15,123 nucleotides of DNA from Candidatus Delongbacteria bacterium (lineage in GTDB: Bacteria; JAGOEH01). The notes beneath the pieces are model-generated. The model saw only the letters and a program-made list of their open reading frames with translations. It was not told where the DNA came from and made no database searches. This document shows positions 13,588 through 15,123 of the stretch, piece after piece. The stretch is from NCBI GenBank assembly GCA_017997825.1, contig JAGOEH010000073.1, forward strand, positions 1-15,123, in the 5' to 3' direction. Each line of letters starts with the position of its first letter. The first letter of the stretch is position 1. The translations under genes and the position numbers were made by a program.

Positions 13588-14442
13588 ATGGATTCCACTC
13601 TAAAACTACCAACCAAAACCGTCAATGATTGGTTGATCTTGGTCGATAATCATGCTTCATCACCACTTCAGGCTGAACATGGGTTTTCAATTCTAATTCG
13701 GTATGAGGGAAATAAAATTCTGTTTGATACCGGCCAGGAGGCCATCATCCATAATGCCGAATACCTTCAGGAACGGCTGGATGATATCCGGCATCTGGTG
13801 ATCAGCCACGGGCATTATGATCATACCGGCGCCATCCATCAGCTCCTGTCTTTCAGTCCTCAGCTTCACATCTGGGCCAATCCGGCCATCACTCAGCCTC
13901 ATTATAACCATAAAGAGGATCAAATTTACGATATCGGCATTCCTGAACCGGATCGTCAGGCCCTGTCCCATTTCCCCCCAGAACAGTTTTACTCGGTAGA
14001 AGGTAAACTCTATCTAAATCCCCGGATCGGGATATGTAGTCCCATTCCCAGGAACCATCCGTTGGAGGATACCGGGGGTTTATTTCATCATGATCCGGAG
14101 GGAATGACCTGTGACCAAATTGAGGAAGAAAGCGCTCTATGGTTGGAAACCCCGGAAGGCCTGATTATTGTTACGGGATGCTGTCATGCCGGATTTATCA
14201 ACACCTGTGAGCATATCCGCCGACTGACTGGAATCCGTAAAATCCAATGTGTGATCGGAGGGTTTCACCTAATTTCAGCCGGACCGGCACGGATTCGTGA
14301 AACCGGGGCTTATATTATCGATACCGATATCCGGGAGATAGTGGCCTGTCACTGCACCGGAGACGAAGCCGCCATGGCGCTGAAAGAAATCATTCATTCG
14401 CGGCTCACCTCGGGATACGCCGGAATGCACCGACCGATTTAG
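13588..14442 (+). CDS. Metallo-beta-lactamase-fold hydrolase, dihydropterin-phosphate-synthase-like
   Basis: 284-residue MBL-fold protein. The metal motif HxHxDH is SHGHYDHTG (His74, His76, Asp78, His79), completed by His200 in GCCHAG, His227 in GGFHL and His255 in CHCTGDEA. The GCCHAG/CHCTG pair is typical of the subgroup annotated as ribofuranosylaminobenzene 5'-phosphate synthase-like, found widely in anaerobes; the actual reaction in most bacteria is unknown. The DTGG segment (161-164) precedes a variable loop. AAGGAG lies 6 nt before the ATG. Last gene of the plus-strand run and preceded by a 130-nt gap, so possibly its own unit. It ends in TAG with a TGA three codons later. Confidence 0.93.
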   Translation: MDSTLKLPTKTVNDWLILVDNHASSPLQAEHGFSILIRYEGNKILFDTGQEAIIHNAEYLQERLDDIRHLVISHGHYDHTGAIHQLLSFSPQLHIWANPAITQPHYNHKEDQIYDIGIPEPDRQALSHFPPEQFYSVEGKLYLNPRIGICSPIPRNHPLEDTGGLFHHDPEGMTCDQIEEESALWLETPEGLIIVTGCCHAGFINTCEHIRRLTGIRKIQCVIGGFHLISAGPARIRETGAYIIDTDIREIVACHCTGDEAAMALKEIIHSRLTSGYAGMHRPI

Positions 14443-14537
14443 CCCGATCCGTGAACCATTCCGCCACGATTATTTGATTTTTTATCATTCCTTGTATTCC
14501 TTTCAATCCATTAATTGTAATCCATTGCAGTTTTCGA

Positions 14538-14566
14538 TTGACTTTTTCCCGGTTTGATGCTACTAT
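14538..14566 (+). promoter_or_regulatory. Sigma-70-type promoter of the last gene
   Basis: TTGACT (14538-14543), 17-nt spacer, TACTAT (14561-14566), in the 184-nt gap after the MBL-fold gene. The predicted start is near 14573, about 54 nt before the ATG at 14627. The gap is AT-rich and holds no other recognisable element. Confidence 0.65.
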
Positions 14567-14626
14567 TCCCTTATTCTGATCCGGTGCAACCATCCATATT
14601 TCATCATCCTGATATCGGATCATACG

Positions 14627-15123
14627 ATGGAACTTTATTCCCAGAGAAGGTCTATGATTTATCATGAACTGTATGATTACCTGAAAAATCGAATCCGCTT
14701 TCAATCCGATTCCCGAATGCCGGAAATCGGACTCGAAGTTTACAATTTTGAATTTGAATCGCAAAGTTCCGGCATTTTACCCGGCGAAGCGGAGTATTAC
14801 TGTCCGATTCATGATTTCCGGGTACCGGAGCAACATTATAGCAATCAGTACAATTGCAGCGGCAGTTCGATTCTGGATGTTCAGGATTCTCATATCCCGG
14901 ACAATGTCCGTTTCCACTATCATATTTTCAAACCCGCTCAAAGCGGGAAAAGCCGCAACGTCATTCTGTTCTTTCACGGATTCAACGAGAAAAACTGGGA
15001 CAAATACTATCCCTGGGCTTATCACCTGATGAAAACCACCGGAAAAACAATCATTCTGTTTCCACTGGCTTTTCACATGAACCGAGCTCCCCGGGAATGG
15101 AGCGACCGCCGATTGATGAATGA
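14627..15123 (+). CDS. Alpha/beta-hydrolase-like protein, 5' part (cut by window edge)
   Basis: 165 full codons are visible from the ATG at 14627, open to the right edge. The N-terminal 100 residues are not recognisable to me (MELYSQRRSMIYHELYDYLK, then a segment rich in aromatic residues). VILFFHGFNEKNWDKYYPWA followed by GKTIILFPLAFHMNRAPREW looks like the oxyanion-hole strand of an alpha/beta hydrolase; the nucleophile elbow would lie beyond the window. It resembles proteins annotated DUF6051, a tentative match. An internal ATG at 14654, with AGAAGG 3 nt upstream, is an alternative start. It has its own promoter, so it is probably unrelated to the cluster on its left. Confidence 0.75.
   Translation, partial: MELYSQRRSMIYHELYDYLKNRIRFQSDSRMPEIGLEVYNFEFESQSSGILPGEAEYYCPIHDFRVPEQHYSNQYNCSGSSILDVQDSHIPDNVRFHYHIFKPAQSGKSRNVILFFHGFNEKNWDKYYPWAYHLMKTTGKTIILFPLAFHMNRAPREWSDRRLMN

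Noticed and set aside
1-15123. CRISPR arrays, tRNA or rRNA genes, insertion sequences, integrase or attachment sites
   Set aside because: No regularly spaced repeats, no cloverleaf-like segment, no transposase or integrase motifs and no long terminal inverted repeats were found by reading both strands.

Overview
The window looks like a chromosomal segment of a strictly anaerobic, mid-GC bacterium. Two things point that way: a methylmalonyl-CoA (propionate) operon, and a sigma-54-controlled cluster of NifX-like proteins and ferredoxin-fused MinD ATPases that resembles the anaerobe-specific 'orange protein' (ORP) loci known from Desulfovibrio. A sulfate reducer or syntroph of the Desulfobacterota is a reasonable guess, but the phylum cannot be fixed from the sequence alone.

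Left part (1-4130, minus strand): one tight operon read right to left. It encodes the methylmalonyl-CoA mutase catalytic subunit, the mutase B12-binding subunit, the MeaB-type GTPase that protects the mutase, methylmalonyl-CoA epimerase, and the start of a propionyl-/methylmalonyl-CoA carboxyltransferase cut by the window edge. Gaps are 2-29 nt. A good sigma-70 promoter (TTGACT-17-TATATT) lies about 140 nt upstream of the first gene. The set interconverts propionyl-CoA and succinyl-CoA.

Middle (4131-5901, plus strand): a perfect-consensus housekeeping promoter (TTGACA-16-TATAAT) drives a PAS-AAA+-Fis sigma-54 enhancer-binding protein. Just after its stop codon come an array of TTGCAA/ATTATTGCAATAAT palindromes and then a near-perfect sigma-54 promoter. 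Regulator, enhancer sites and target promoter therefore form a self-contained switch for the genes downstream.

Right part (5902-14442, plus strand): three NifX/NifB-C-terminal-like proteins, a TrmO/TsaA-like gene broken by an in-frame amber codon, two paralogous MinD-type ATPases each carrying a two-cluster ferredoxin insert, and a glycine/arginine-rich DUF5320-like protein. After a terminator-like hairpin (9822-9846) the same strand continues with an ARMT1-like DUF89 phosphatase with a His-rich tail, a radical SAM/SPASM protein, a second radical SAM protein with a C-terminal winged helix, a DsrE-like protein and a metallo-beta-lactamase-fold hydrolase. The parts recall NifB/NifX/NifH-style metal-sulfur cofactor handling: radical SAM, cofactor carrier, P-loop ATPase with Fe-S. 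That functional reading is inference. Right edge: a separate sigma-70 promoter and the 5' part of an alpha/beta-hydrolase-like gene.

No tRNA, rRNA, CRISPR array, transposase or integrase was seen. Most notable: the linked sigma-54 circuit, the extended ORP-like cluster, the amber codon in the TrmO-like gene, and a MeaB whose guanine-specificity motif reads NKAT instead of NKxD.
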